A DNA stretch of 64,000 bases from Paractinoplanes abujensis (GCF_014204895.1 NZ_JACHMF010000001.1:3162001-3226000); one strand, 5' to 3'. Positions 23,651 through 32,026 are shown, counted from the stretch's first letter. Made by a program: numbers and translations. Notes: generated from the letters alone by a model not told the origin.

Positions 23651-24213
23651 AACCGAACGTTCTTAGCGAACATGCGCGTCTGCTCGATGATGAGCGTTCG
23701 AGGGCCGCCAGTTTGAGCGAAGCTGCACGTTGGGTCAGTCATGCGCACTCCGGCGCCCTTCGTTATGGCCGGACTGCGCGTTCGGTCATCAATGAGCGTC
23801 AGGAGCTGCCGGCCTGAGCGAAGCTGCACGCCGTGAGCAGTCTCCTCGTTACGCCGCGCGTCCGCCCGTTTGACCTTCTCGTTCACCGGGAGGGCGAGCA
23901 CTCGATGAGCGATGCTGAGCACTCGAACGACGCCCAGGGAACAAGTCGTATATTGCGCGTCAGTGCGCACCCGGACGATGAAGGCCTGATCGAAGTTGCA
24001 CGAAGCTGCGCATCTGGTCAGTCATGTGCGCTCCAGCATCGTCGGTCCGCGTTCGGTCGATGCGGAAAGCTGACCGTCGACGACTGAACGAAGCTGCGCG
24101 TTCCAGCACACGACAGCCGACCACTGAACGCAGGTGCGCGTTTGGCCGGCGGTGGCCGATGTGGTGGGGCGATCGGGCGGCGAGGCTGGTGGTGGGTCCT
24201 CGGGGCGGTGCGG
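23651..24213. repeat. Interspersed degenerate copies of the same core repeat
   Basis: No credible gene. Scattered variants of GAGCGAAGCTGCACGTT occur near 23714, 23816, 23990, 24088 and 24126, with linking words such as GGTCAGTCATG repeated near 23734 and 24018. The frames open on both strands lack ribosome sites and domain similarity. I see no promoter or RNA hairpin of note in this stretch. Confidence 0.6.
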
Positions 24214-24999
24214 CTACTCCTTGATGGCCACGCCGCAGAACTGGTTGACGTCGACGTCGCCTGTTTCGGCGTCGGGGTGCCAGCGGTTGCACGGGACGAT
24301 GCCGGGGTCGAGCAGGCGCAACCCGTCGAAGAAGCGGCCGATCTGCTCCGCGCTGCGGTATTTGATCTTCGGGGTGCCGCGTTCGTTCCAGAAGTCGACG
24401 ATGCGGTTGGCCTCGTCGGTGTTGATGTCGTCGCAGCCGTGGGCGATGACCAGGTAGCTGCCGGACGGCACGGCGTCGACCAGGGTGCGTACGGCGGCCA
24501 AGGATGCCTCGTCGTCGCGCAGGAAGTGCAGGATGCCGAGCAGCGTGATGGCGACCGGCCGGGTGAGGTCGAGCGTGCCGCCGGCCGCGCGCAGGATCGC
24601 CGCGGGGTCGTTGAGGTCGGCCTCGACGTATTCGGTTCTGCCCTCGGACGTGCCGGCCAGCAGCGTCAAGGCGTGCACGAGCACGAGCGGATCGTTGTCG
24701 ACGTAGACGACCCGCGTGTCCGGCGCGACGGCCTGCGCCACCTGGTGGGTGTTGTCGGCGGTCGGGAGCCCGGCCCCGATGTCGAGGATCTGCCGGATTC
24801 CGCCCTCGCCGACCAGGTGACGCACGGAGCGGCGCAGGAACTTCCGGTCCTCCTGGGCGAGGGTGACGATCGACGGCAGGATCCCCGCGATGACGTCCCC
24901 CGCCTCGCGGTCCACCGGGAAGTTGTCGGTGCCGCCGAGCCAGTAGTTCCACAGCCGCGCCGAGTGCGGCACGCTCGAGTTGAGTCGCGGGTCCGTCAT
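24214..24999 (-). CDS. SAM-dependent methyltransferase, DUF574/Methyltransf_19 family
   Basis: A 261-residue methyltransferase of the actinobacterial DUF574 type. It opens with PHSARLWNYWLGGTDNFPVDR, the family hallmark; the SAM-binding loop is LDIGAGLPT and the acidic strand end is VVYVDNDPLVL. The C-terminal VDVNQFCGVAIK is also characteristic. Substrates for this large family are mostly unknown. ATG at 24999 is preceded by a GGGGGAGCG ribosome site. It is isolated between the repeat tract and a degraded region. Confidence 0.88.
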   Translation of the reverse strand: MTDPRLNSSVPHSARLWNYWLGGTDNFPVDREAGDVIAGILPSIVTLAQEDRKFLRRSVRHLVGEGGIRQILDIGAGLPTADNTHQVAQAVAPDTRVVYVDNDPLVLVHALTLLAGTSEGRTEYVEADLNDPAAILRAAGGTLDLTRPVAITLLGILHFLRDDEASLAAVRTLVDAVPSGSYLVIAHGCDDINTDEANRIVDFWNERGTPKIKYRSAEQIGRFFDGLRLLDPGIVPCNRWHPDAETGDVDVNQFCGVAIKE

Positions 25000-25071
25000 G
25001 CGCTCCCCCTAGGTCCACAGTGTCCGGTGCTCCCACATGCTGCCACGCCGGCCGCCCATACTTGAACGCCC

Positions 25072-25505
25072 TGGAGCGGAGCGAAGAAGGCGGGCAGATC
25101 GGCGGCCAGGTCGGCCGGGGCCTCGAGGGCCGGGAAGCGCCCGCCGTGGGCGAACTCCGCCCAGCGGGCCTCCGGCGGGGCCGGGATCAGGCGGCGGGCC
25201 GTCTCGTCGGAGCCGAAGACCGCGCAGGCCTGCGGTACGGCGACCGGCCTGCCCCAGCCGGTGGAGTGGGCCTGGTCGCTCAGCGTGTGGGCCGCGCTCG
25301 CGCCCGAGCGGGTGAACCAGCAGAGGCTCACGTCAGCAGCAGCGCGTCGCGGTCCACGGACGGCCGGGTCCGACCTGCTCAGCGATCCAGGCCAGCTGGA
25401 ACAGCGGGGAGTCGGTCAACCCGTACGCGATGGTCTGTGGCCTGGTGTTCTGGATCGCCGGGTAGCCCGAGCCGTCGTGACTGAAGGCGTTCATCGGCTG
25501 CCGGG
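25072..25505 (-). pseudogene. Epoxide-hydrolase remnant, 5' deleted and frameshifted
   Basis: Pieces of an alpha/beta-hydrolase of the microsomal epoxide-hydrolase type appear in successive frames on the minus strand. GSGYPAIQNTRPQTIAYGLT and LFQLAWIAEQ come first (25400-25470), then VDRDALLLT (about 25335-25360) in a second frame and VSLCWFTRSG (about 25310-25330) in a third. RWAEFAHGGRFPALEAP (about 25110-25160) is the end, with the catalytic-His region altered from GGHF to GGRF. At least two frameshifts and loss of the N-terminal half, including the nucleophile domain, make it non-functional. Confidence 0.75.
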
Positions 25506-25519
25506 TCGTCGGTCGCACG

Positions 25520-25877
25520 GCGGGAGCCAGAGCCGCCGCGAGATCACGGGGACCGGGTGGCGCGCGGCGTCGGCACGGCCACCTGGCGCTACCGGGCGCG
25601 GGTGCGGGTCGAAACCCCGGCCGAGTACGTCCGGGCCCGGATGCCGGTGCCGGTCGACGTGCGGCCGCTCGGGAGAAGGGTGGGCGGGGAGCTGGTGCAG
25701 AACCGGCCCGACTACCGGTGCGAGTCCAGTCCGGGCGCGGATGATCCGAACCGGCCGGCCGCGTATCTCGGCCGGCTCGGCGCCGGCTTCACGGTGGTCG
25801 ACGGCCCCGAACTGGTCGAGGCCGTCGCCCGCCTGGCCGATCGCTGCCGCCGGGCGGCGACCGGCGGTCAGCGCTAG
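25520..25877 (+). pseudogene. WYL-domain regulator remnant (C-terminal part only)
   Basis: The segment TATWRYRARVRVETPAEYVR through RPAAYLGRLGAGFTVVDGPE and LVEAVARLADRCRRA matches the C-terminal end of YafY-type HTH-WYL regulators. The helix-turn-helix and most of the WYL fold are missing. The stop TAG at 25875-25877 overlaps the stop of the convergent GH16-like gene. Together with the neighbouring epoxide-hydrolase remnant it looks like what is left after one deletion between two divergent genes. Confidence 0.6.
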
Positions 25878-27160
25878 AGCGGCAGCCAGAGTGCGGCCAC
25901 GTTCGGCGGCTCCCAGCTGACCAGCGACGTGTGCGCGATCCGGCATTCGTAGCGCCGGCCCTGGTAGGTGACGACCTGACCTCGCGCGTACGCCACCCCG
26001 GGCGCCCACGCCGTGCCGCCCGGAGCCGCGGTGGTGGGCCGGGTGGTGGGCGGCGTGGTCGCGGGCGGCGTGGTCGCGGGCGGCGTGGTCGCAGGCGGCG
26101 TGGTCGCAGGCGGGGTGGTCGCGGGCGGGGTGGTCGCGGGCGGCGTGGTCGCAGGCGGCGTGGTCGCAGGCGGCGTGGTCGCAGGCGGCGTGGTCGCAGG
26201 CGGCGTGGTCGCAGGCGGCGTGGTCGCGGGCGGGGTGGTCACCGTGCAGTCGCCGGCGGAGGCGATCGTGTCGGTGTGGGTGGTGCCGGCCGACCGGTAG
26301 GACGCCACCGCCGCGGCGGCCTGGGCCGGGGTGAGGGTCTGATTCTTGGCGTGGAACACGTAGTCGACGGACTGCTGCCAGGTCGAGGTGGCCCCGGCGG
26401 CCCGCCCGGCCAGGTCGATGAACCACTGGTTGAAGTCGATCGACATGGCTTGGCGGGGGTAGAACTTGCCCGAGTGGTCGCCCACCAGCACCCCGTCGAT
26501 GTAGTACTTCACGTGACCGTCGCCCACCGTGGCCTGCACGTCGTGCCAGCCGGCGATGCTACGGGCCTGCTGGCTGTGCTGGTTGTCGGCGTACCAGGGC
26601 TCGGCCACGTACGTGTACCAGCTGGTCTGGTAGTTGATCGGCCCGGCCTCGCCCCAGCCGCCGTTGGGCAGGTATTCGGAGAAGTCCAGTTCGGAATAGG
26701 TGGGGTCGCGCGGCGCGGCGAGCGGGGAGATCGCGTAGAAGGTCTGGTTGACGTGGTCGCCGTCGGGGCCGCTGACCGGGGCGTCGGCGAACTTGACCCG
26801 GGCCAGGTAGGTGCCGGCCAGGAAGCGCCGCTGGCTCTGCGAGAACTCGGCGTGCGACGTGCCGGCCGCGGTGCCGTTGGTCGTGGCGGTCAGTTGGGCC
26901 ACTTTCTGGCCGTCGACCGTGGGGAAGGCGATGTTGTCGGCGCGCCAGCCCGCGCCGGCCACGCCCGGTCCGCCGGCGGCGGTGCGGATGCTCCAGCCGC
27001 GCTGAGCGAGCGTGGGGTCCGTACGGGAGCTGTAGTTGAAGTCGTCGAAGAGCGCGCCGCACGCCGCGGCCGCGCTGCTGGACGAGGTCGCGGCGACGCC
27101 GAGCGCGACGGTGACGGAGGCGACGGTGGCGCCCAGGACGATATTTCGGGTGCGGCCCAT
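25874..27160 (-). CDS. Secreted GH16-like glycoside hydrolase with CBM5/12-like domain
   Basis: A 428-residue exported protein: signal peptide (about 1-32, ending SSSSAAAA), a jelly-roll domain (about 35-270) with the GH16-type acidic cluster ELDFSEYLP, an (ATTPP)n linker, and a C-terminal domain, WAPGVAYARGQVVTYQGRRY to ALWLPL, of the CBM5/12 chitin-binding type. GH16 enzymes cut beta-1,3/1,4-glucans and galactans, with the two Glu of ExDxxE as nucleophile and acid. The sequence around the motif is not a standard laminarinase, so the substrate and even the activity are uncertain. ATG 27160 follows a plausible ribosome site. Divergent from a GntR regulator that may control it. Confidence 0.7.
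   Translation of the reverse strand: MGRTRNIVLGATVASVTVALGVAATSSSSAAAACGALFDDFNYSSRTDPTLAQRGWSIRTAAGGPGVAGAGWRADNIAFPTVDGQKVAQLTATTNGTAAGTSHAEFSQSQRRFLAGTYLARVKFADAPVSGPDGDHVNQTFYAISPLAAPRDPTYSELDFSEYLPNGGWGEAGPINYQTSWYTYVAEPWYADNQHSQQARSIAGWHDVQATVGDGHVKYYIDGVLVGDHSGKFYPRQAMSIDFNQWFIDLAGRAAGATSTWQQSVDYVFHAKNQTLTPAQAAAAVASYRSAGTTHTDTIASAGDCTVTTPPATTPPATTPPATTPPATTPPATTPPATTPPATTPPATTPPATTPPATTPPATTPPATTPPTTRPTTAAPGGTAWAPGVAYARGQVVTYQGRRYECRIAHTSLVSWEPPNVAALWLPL
26049..26240 (-). repeat. 15-bp tandem repeat encoding a Thr-Pro linker
   Basis: About 12-13 copies of a 15-bp unit (plus strand GGCGTGGTCGCAGGC with third-position G/A and C/G changes) encode the pentapeptide TTPPA. It forms the flexible linker between the catalytic and carbohydrate-binding domains. 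Near-identity of the copies indicates recent expansion. Confidence 0.9.
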
Positions 27161-27190
27161 GGGGGTGGGGCCCTTCTGAGGGGGGAAAAG

Positions 27191-27202
27191 TTGACCACTG
27201 GT
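27191..27202. promoter_or_regulatory. Candidate GntR operator in the GH16/gntR divergent region
   Basis: TTGACCACTGGT contains the odd-length palindrome ACCA-C-TGGT (27194-27202), 31 bp upstream of the GH16-like start and about 98 bp from the gntR start, next to an A-rich run (27203-27208). HutC/DasR-type GntR proteins bind TGGT/ACCA-containing sites, but the arrangement here is not the DasR consensus. Confidence 0.35.
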
Positions 27203-27299
27203 AAAAAACCCCAGGCCAACGGCGTACGTCAATGCCCTTGACGGGATTTAAGGCGTGGCACAGGTGACTCGGCCCGGATGAACCGGCAGAGTTGGCCCG

Positions 27300-27959
27300 A
27301 TGAGGCGGACCGAGGTGCGCGAACGGCTGCGCGAGATCGTCGGCACGGTCACGCCCGGTGAGCCGCTTCCCTCCGAGCGTGACCTCAGCGTGCAGCTCGG
27401 CACGTCGCGCCCGACCCTGCGCATCGCGATCGAGGAGCTGACCCGCGAGGGCCTGCTGGTGCGCCGCCACGGTCGCGGCACGTTCCGCAACCTCCGTAAA
27501 ATCTCCCAGGAGGTGCCGTCGTCGGCCGACCTGCCCCCGGCCGAGGGCGATTGGCGAAGCGAACTGCTCGAGTACGCGGTGACGACCCCGGACGACACGA
27601 TCCGCGCGCTACGCCTGCGGATCGTCGACGGGGCCCCGATGGCACTGGAGGAGATCCGCGTGCCGCTGGCCGTCGCCCCCGGCCTGTCCGAGGCCGACTT
27701 CACGAGCGAGTCGCTCTACCAGCGGCTGCGCGAGGTTCACGGGGTGTTCCCGGCCGAGGCCGTGCAGACCACCGAGCCCACGCTGACCACGCCCGCGCAG
27801 TCCCGCCTGCTCGAGGTGCCGCCGCACTCCCCCGCCCTGCTGTTCGAGCGCACCACCCGCGACGCCGCGGGCCGGGTCATCGAGCACGCCCGTTCGGTCT
27901 ATCGCGGCGACCGCTACCGCATCACCCAGCACCTACGGTTCGGCCCGGAATCAGGCTGA
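27300..27959 (+). CDS. GntR-family (HutC subfamily) transcriptional regulator
   Basis: A 219-residue regulator: an N-terminal winged helix (LPSERDLSVQLGTSRPTLRI, then AIEELTREGLLVRRHGRGTF) and a UTRA ligand domain (about 75-215) with the typical LFERTTRDAAGRVIEHARSVYRGDRY ending. HutC-type GntR proteins sense sugars or amino-acid derivatives; DasR, for N-acetylglucosamine, is the best known actinobacterial example. Divergent from the GH16-like gene with its chitin-binding-type domain, which suggests a carbohydrate signal. The ATG at 27300 leaves a very short N-terminal helix, normal for the family. Confidence 0.88.
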   Translation: MRRTEVRERLREIVGTVTPGEPLPSERDLSVQLGTSRPTLRIAIEELTREGLLVRRHGRGTFRNLRKISQEVPSSADLPPAEGDWRSELLEYAVTTPDDTIRALRLRIVDGAPMALEEIRVPLAVAPGLSEADFTSESLYQRLREVHGVFPAEAVQTTEPTLTTPAQSRLLEVPPHSPALLFERTTRDAAGRVIEHARSVYRGDRYRITQHLRFGPESG

Positions 27960-27963
27960 AGCC

Positions 27964-28085
27964 GGCACCTGCGGCGCGGGGCCCGCGATCAGGCCGAGAC
28001 CAGTACCTGCGGCGCGGGGCCCGCGATCAGGCCGAGACCAGTACCTCCGGCCCGGGGCCCGCGATCAGGCCGAGATCAGTTCCTC
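27964..28085. repeat. 38-bp tandem repeat, about three copies, between gntR and a zinc-ribbon gene
   Basis: CCTGCGGCGCGGGGCCCGCG recurs from 27968 and 28006, and with two changes from 28044; a fourth partial copy begins at 28082. Each unit also holds ATCAGGCCGAGACCAGTA. The GGGCCCGCG part can fold. The array starts just after the gntR stop and runs into the 3' end of the convergent zinc-ribbon gene, so the last codons of that gene (ISA) come from repeat sequence. Confidence 0.8.
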
Positions 28086-28292
28086 CCGGGCGGCGTAACG
28101 CGAGCGGCCGCAGTTCGTGCACACCACGAAGTGGCGAGCCGGGCGGACCGGGAACAGCGGCACGAAGAACAGGCTGAATTTCGTCGTACGCCGGACGAGC
28201 GTCTGCGCCGCCACGGCCCCGCACACCTCGCACTGCCCGACCCGCGACCCGACGATCTTGTCTTTGCTGCGCAGTCCGAAGATGAAGAACAC
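28065..28292 (-). CDS. Small zinc-ribbon protein
   Basis: A 75-residue protein. After MFFIFGLRSKDKIVGSRVGQ come two CxxC knuckles, CEVCG (about 22-26) and CTNCG (about 59-63), separated by TLVRRTTKFSLFFVPLFPV, a hydrophobic stretch typical of actinobacterial zinc-ribbon domain proteins of unknown function. The four cysteines should bind one zinc ion. ATG 28292. Its C-terminal codons lie in a 38-bp tandem repeat. Confidence 0.8.
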   Translation of the reverse strand: MFFIFGLRSKDKIVGSRVGQCEVCGAVAAQTLVRRTTKFSLFFVPLFPVRPARHFVVCTNCGRSRYAAREELISA

Positions 28293-28508
28293 GCTGTCAA
28301 CGGTACGTCAGCCGCGCCCGGGGCTCCGGAACAGCGCGTTCGGCCGCCCCGGCGGAGGTGGGTCCAGCAGCCGCCGGGCCGGTCGCTGCCGGCCATCGAC
28401 ACCGAAAGTCGCCGTCCTGAACGCCGGCGCCGGTGCCGGAGAAACCGCCGTGCGCCGCGATCGGCCACGGACGACCGGGACCGGCCGGGTCTGACTACCA
28501 TCGGTGTC

Positions 28509-28841
28509 GTGGCTCCTCCGGAATCCAAGACCTGCGCCTCGTGCGGACGCACGATCACCTGGCGCAAGGCCTGGGCCGCGGACTGGGACAACGTCCGCTG
28601 GTGCAGCAGCGCCTGCCGCCGGCGGGGTCTTCGCGACGGTGATCGCGAGCTGGAGGTCCGGATCCTGGCCGCGAGCGAGCGCAAGCGGCGTTTCCCGCTC
28701 ACCGACATCGACGGTGAGCGCGAGGATGTGCGGCGCGCGGCGCGCCGGCTGGCGGCGGCCGGGCGGGTTCGCTGGCTGCAGAACGGGCGCCCGGTGGATC
28801 CGAGCACCGCGCGCGGGGACGTCGACATCAGCAAGCTGTGA
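28509..28841 (+). CDS. DUF2256/DUF3253-type small zinc-finger protein
   Basis: A 110-residue protein. The N-terminus has a zinc-binding knuckle pair (CASCGRTITWRKAWAADWDN, then VRWCSSACRRRGL), as in DUF2256. The rest (ILAASERKRRFPLTDIDGER to GDVDISK) matches DUF3253, a small winged-helix-like domain. The two often occur fused. Function unknown. Start is GTG at 28509; no better start lies near the first cysteine. The 216 bp upstream (28293-28508) contain no other gene that I can see. Confidence 0.75.
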   Translation: MAPPESKTCASCGRTITWRKAWAADWDNVRWCSSACRRRGLRDGDRELEVRILAASERKRRFPLTDIDGEREDVRRAARRLAAAGRVRWLQNGRPVDPSTARGDVDISKL

Positions 28842-28867
28842 CGGCGGTTTCCCCCAGGTCGCGGGCG

Positions 28868-31800
28868 CTAGAGGGCGGGACCTCCGACCAGATCGGGGTG
28901 GGTCGCCACGAACTGCGGCAACTTCTCTTCCCGTACGGCCCGGAACAGTTGGTGGGCGGGCGGGTCGAGCACTTCGCCGAGGTAGTTGCCGGCGGCGTCG
29001 TGGCGGCCGTGACCCGGGGTGCGCAGCATGGTGATCCGGCCGGGGTTGATGCCGCGCAGGGCGAAGGCCAGGTCGAGCGGTTCGGCCGGGCCGGTCGTCA
29101 CGGTCATCGCGTGCCCGGCCGCGCGCAGCAGGGAGTCCAGCTTGACCGGGTTGGCCGCCAGGTTCTGCCGTTTCGCCTCGGCCGCGATCGAGCCGATGAA
29201 CTGCTGCTGGTGGGCCTGCCGGCCGTAGTCGCTGCCCTTGACCTTCTTGCGCTGCCGCAGGTAGTCGATGGCGTCCTCGCCGCTCATCTTGCGGCACCCG
29301 GCCCGGAACATCTTGTGCGTGTGGATCGAGCGCACGTCGGCGTCGACGCACACGTTCATGCCGCCGAGCGCCTTGACCACGTCGGAGAAGCCGTAGAAGT
29401 CGACCAGCACCGCCGCGTCGAGCCCGGGCAGGCCGGTCAGTTCGCGCACTGTCGCGGCCAGCAGGCGCCCGCCTCGGGCCCGGTCCTGTTCGATTCCCGC
29501 CCCGTACGCGAAGGAGCTGTTGAGCCTGTCCCGGCCGCCGCGGAAGCCGGTGGCCGCGAGCGGCGGGATGTCGACGATGGTGTCGCGCGGCAGCGAGAAC
29601 AGGTAGGCGCGGTCCTTGGCCTTCGGCACGTGCAGCACCATCACCGTGTCCGAGCGGATCATGCCGGTCTGGCCCTTGCGCCAGTCCACACCGATGAGCA
29701 GGATGTTCAGCGCCTTGTCGAGGCTCCAGCCGTCCGGGTCGGCGTGGTAGGCGGCGGCCTCGCCGAGCAGGTCCTCGCGCGACACGGCGTCGGCGTACCG
29801 GCCGGTGAGCATCGTGCCGCCCGCCCACACACCCGCGCTGATCAAGATCAAGACCATTCCCGCCCGTACGGTGTAGCGCGCCCAGCGGGGGTCGCGATAG
29901 ATGCCCAGTCGGATCAGCCGCACGAGGCGCTGGGTGCGTGCCGCCTTCGCGTCGTCGGTGGTGACCAGCGCCGCCGCCCGCCCGGTCCGTTTTGACACGT
30001 GCCAGCGCAGCCCGCTGCCGGCCAGCGCGGTCACCGCGGACTGGATCGTCACCAGGTAGATCAGCTGCCGGTAGCCGATCTGCAGCAGCGGCAACGACCA
30101 CAGCGGACCGGCCGGTTCCTTGTCGAGCCGGAACGCGTACGCCGCCACGGCGACCTGGGCCACGTGGATGCCGAGCCAGAACACCGCTTCCAGCCCGGGC
30201 GGCCGGAACAGCAGCGAATAGACCAGGTAGACGTCGATGATCGGGGCCAGCAGCGGCTGCAACAGCTGGAACGCCGCCACATAACCCAGCCCGCGCCGCC
30301 CGAAGCGTCCGGCCGGCCCCTTCTCGACCAGGGCGTGCCGGTGCTTCCACATCGCCTGCATCGTGCCGTAGCACCAGCGGTAACGCTGCCGCCACAGGCC
30401 CTTCCACGTGCCCGGGGCCTCGGTCCAGGCGCAGGCCATGTCGTCGTAGACCACCCGCCAGCCGGCCCGCACGACCGCCATCGTCAGGTCGGTGTCCTCG
30501 GCCAGGGTGTCACTGTGCACGCCGCCCGCCGCCTCCAGCGCGGCCCGCCGGAACCCGCCCAGCGCGCCCGGCACGGTCGTCATGCAGTCGCCCATCTCGA
30601 ACACGCGCCGGTCCAGGTTGAACGCGACCACGTATTCGAGGTGCTGCCAACGCCCGATGACGCCGCGCCGGTTGGCCACCTTGGCGTTGCCCGCGACAGC
30701 CCCGACCGCGGGGTCGGCGAACGAGCGCACGAGCATGCCGATCGTGTCCGGCTCGACGATCGTGTCCCCGTCGATCAGCACCAGGATGTCGTGCGTGGCC
30801 GCGGCCACTCCCGCCCGCAGCGCGGCCGCCTTGCCACCGTTGCGCCGGCGCAGAACCCGTACGGGGAACTGCTCCTCCACCAGGTCGGCCGTGCCGTCGG
30901 TCGAGCCGTCGTCGACCACGACGATCTCCAGCTCACGGTGCTCACTCGCGAGCAGGGAGCGCACGGTGGCGGCGATGTTGGCCGCCTCGTTGAACGCCGG
31001 CACGATGACCGAGACCGGCACGTCGTACGGGGGAAGCGGTTCTTTGCGCCGCCGCCGGGCATGCCGCCACGCGCAGACGCCCTGAATGGCCATGCGCGTG
31101 CCGGCCAGTGCGGTCGCGAAAATCATCAACCAGAACAGGCCCGTACGGGTCCAGCCCGCTCCCCGCTGCACCAGGGCGAACGCGCCACCCTGCAGTTTCT
31201 CCCTCGTGCGGGCTTCCTGCGGCACGCCCGGGACGACCGTCGTGGTGCGACCGTCAGCGGCCAGCCGGGGCAGCAGCAGGTCGAGGGCCGCCACGGTGCT
31301 GGACCGGTCCCCGCCGCCGTCGTGCATGAGGACGATCGCGCCCTTCGCGTCGGGCGGCATGGCCAGGTTGGCAATCGTCTTCGGGGTGGGCCGCCGCCAG
31401 TCGGTGGTGTCCCGATCGGCCAGCACGGTCGTGTAGCCGCTCGCGCCCGCATCGGTGATCATGTCGAGGGCCCGCTTGTCCACCTTGGCCGGCGACGCCA
31501 GGTACGGCGGCCGGAACAGCCGCACATCCAGCCCGGTGGCGTGCGCGACGGCGTTGCGGGTCAGCTCGAACTCGACCCGCCGCCGCGGCTCCGACATGGT
31601 CGCCAGGTCGCGGTGGGTGAACGAGTGCAGCCCCAGCTGATGCCCCTCGGCCACGATCCGGCGGACCAGCTCCGGGTGCTGATTGACGTGCGCCCCGACC
31701 ACGAAGAAGGTCGCCTTCACGTGATGCCGCTGCAGCGCGTCCAGGATCTGCGGAGTCCACACGGGGTCAGGCCCGTCGTCGAACGTCAGCGCGACCGTCC

Positions 31801-32026
31801 GCGGGGGCAGCCGCTCCGCCACCACCCGGTTGTTCACCACGCGGATCAGCGGCCCGTCCACAGCCGAGCCGCGCTCGACGATCTCGGTCTCCCCCGGCGG
31901 CACGGTCCCGCCACCCGTCTCCCGCGCGAAGTCGTCCAGAAAAAGCGTGGCCACCAGCGCGGCCAGGGCCAGCCCGAAGATCGCCCAGTGCGCCCGCGGG
32001 CGCCCGGCGTTACGGTGTCGCGGCAC
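28868..32026 (-). CDS. Three-domain cell-surface glycan enzyme: NodB deacetylase, GT2 synthase, LCP transferase
   Basis: A 1052-residue membrane protein. After one membrane segment (14-30) comes a NodB polysaccharide deacetylase: TFDDGPDP (D83, D84), HSFTH (H134, H138) and RPPY. A second segment (about 296-316) leads to a cytoplasmic family 2 glycosyltransferase with VSVIVPAFNEA, VVDDGSTDG, DGD, EDTD and RQRYRW, the processive-synthase motif. Several membrane segments follow (about 590-765), then an extracytoplasmic LytR-CpsA-Psr domain (about 770-920: LLIGVDWRKGQ, RSDTVMVLHV, SLPRDT). Deacetylase-GT2 fusions are known in actinobacteria; the added LCP domain is unusual. I infer synthesis, N-deacetylation and wall attachment of a GlcNAc-type polymer. 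Confidence 0.85.
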   Translation of the reverse strand: MPRHRNAGRPRAHWAIFGLALAALVATLFLDDFARETGGGTVPPGETEIVERGSAVDGPLIRVVNNRVVAERLPPRTVALTFDDGPDPVWTPQILDALQRHHVKATFFVVGAHVNQHPELVRRIVAEGHQLGLHSFTHRDLATMSEPRRRVEFELTRNAVAHATGLDVRLFRPPYLASPAKVDKRALDMITDAGASGYTTVLADRDTTDWRRPTPKTIANLAMPPDAKGAIVLMHDGGGDRSSTVAALDLLLPRLAADGRTTTVVPGVPQEARTREKLQGGAFALVQRGAGWTRTGLFWLMIFATALAGTRMAIQGVCAWRHARRRRKEPLPPYDVPVSVIVPAFNEAANIAATVRSLLASEHRELEIVVVDDGSTDGTADLVEEQFPVRVLRRRNGGKAAALRAGVAAATHDILVLIDGDTIVEPDTIGMLVRSFADPAVGAVAGNAKVANRRGVIGRWQHLEYVVAFNLDRRVFEMGDCMTTVPGALGGFRRAALEAAGGVHSDTLAEDTDLTMAVVRAGWRVVYDDMACAWTEAPGTWKGLWRQRYRWCYGTMQAMWKHRHALVEKGPAGRFGRRGLGYVAAFQLLQPLLAPIIDVYLVYSLLFRPPGLEAVFWLGIHVAQVAVAAYAFRLDKEPAGPLWSLPLLQIGYRQLIYLVTIQSAVTALAGSGLRWHVSKRTGRAAALVTTDDAKAARTQRLVRLIRLGIYRDPRWARYTVRAGMVLILISAGVWAGGTMLTGRYADAVSREDLLGEAAAYHADPDGWSLDKALNILLIGVDWRKGQTGMIRSDTVMVLHVPKAKDRAYLFSLPRDTIVDIPPLAATGFRGGRDRLNSSFAYGAGIEQDRARGGRLLAATVRELTGLPGLDAAVLVDFYGFSDVVKALGGMNVCVDADVRSIHTHKMFRAGCRKMSGEDAIDYLRQRKKVKGSDYGRQAHQQQFIGSIAAEAKRQNLAANPVKLDSLLRAAGHAMTVTTGPAEPLDLAFALRGINPGRITMLRTPGHGRHDAAGNYLGEVLDPPAHQLFRAVREEKLPQFVATHPDLVGGPAL

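Noticed and set aside
23498..23810. A coding frame of 16-residue repeats in the 48-bp array
   Set aside because: The neighbouring 101-bp array with the same core is not a multiple of three, both strands are open, and there is no ribosome site or export signal.
27191..27202. A DasR (dre) site at the GH16/gntR promoter
   Set aside because: ACCA-C-TGGT has the half-sites in a different order and spacing from the DasR consensus, so it is listed only as a generic GntR candidate.
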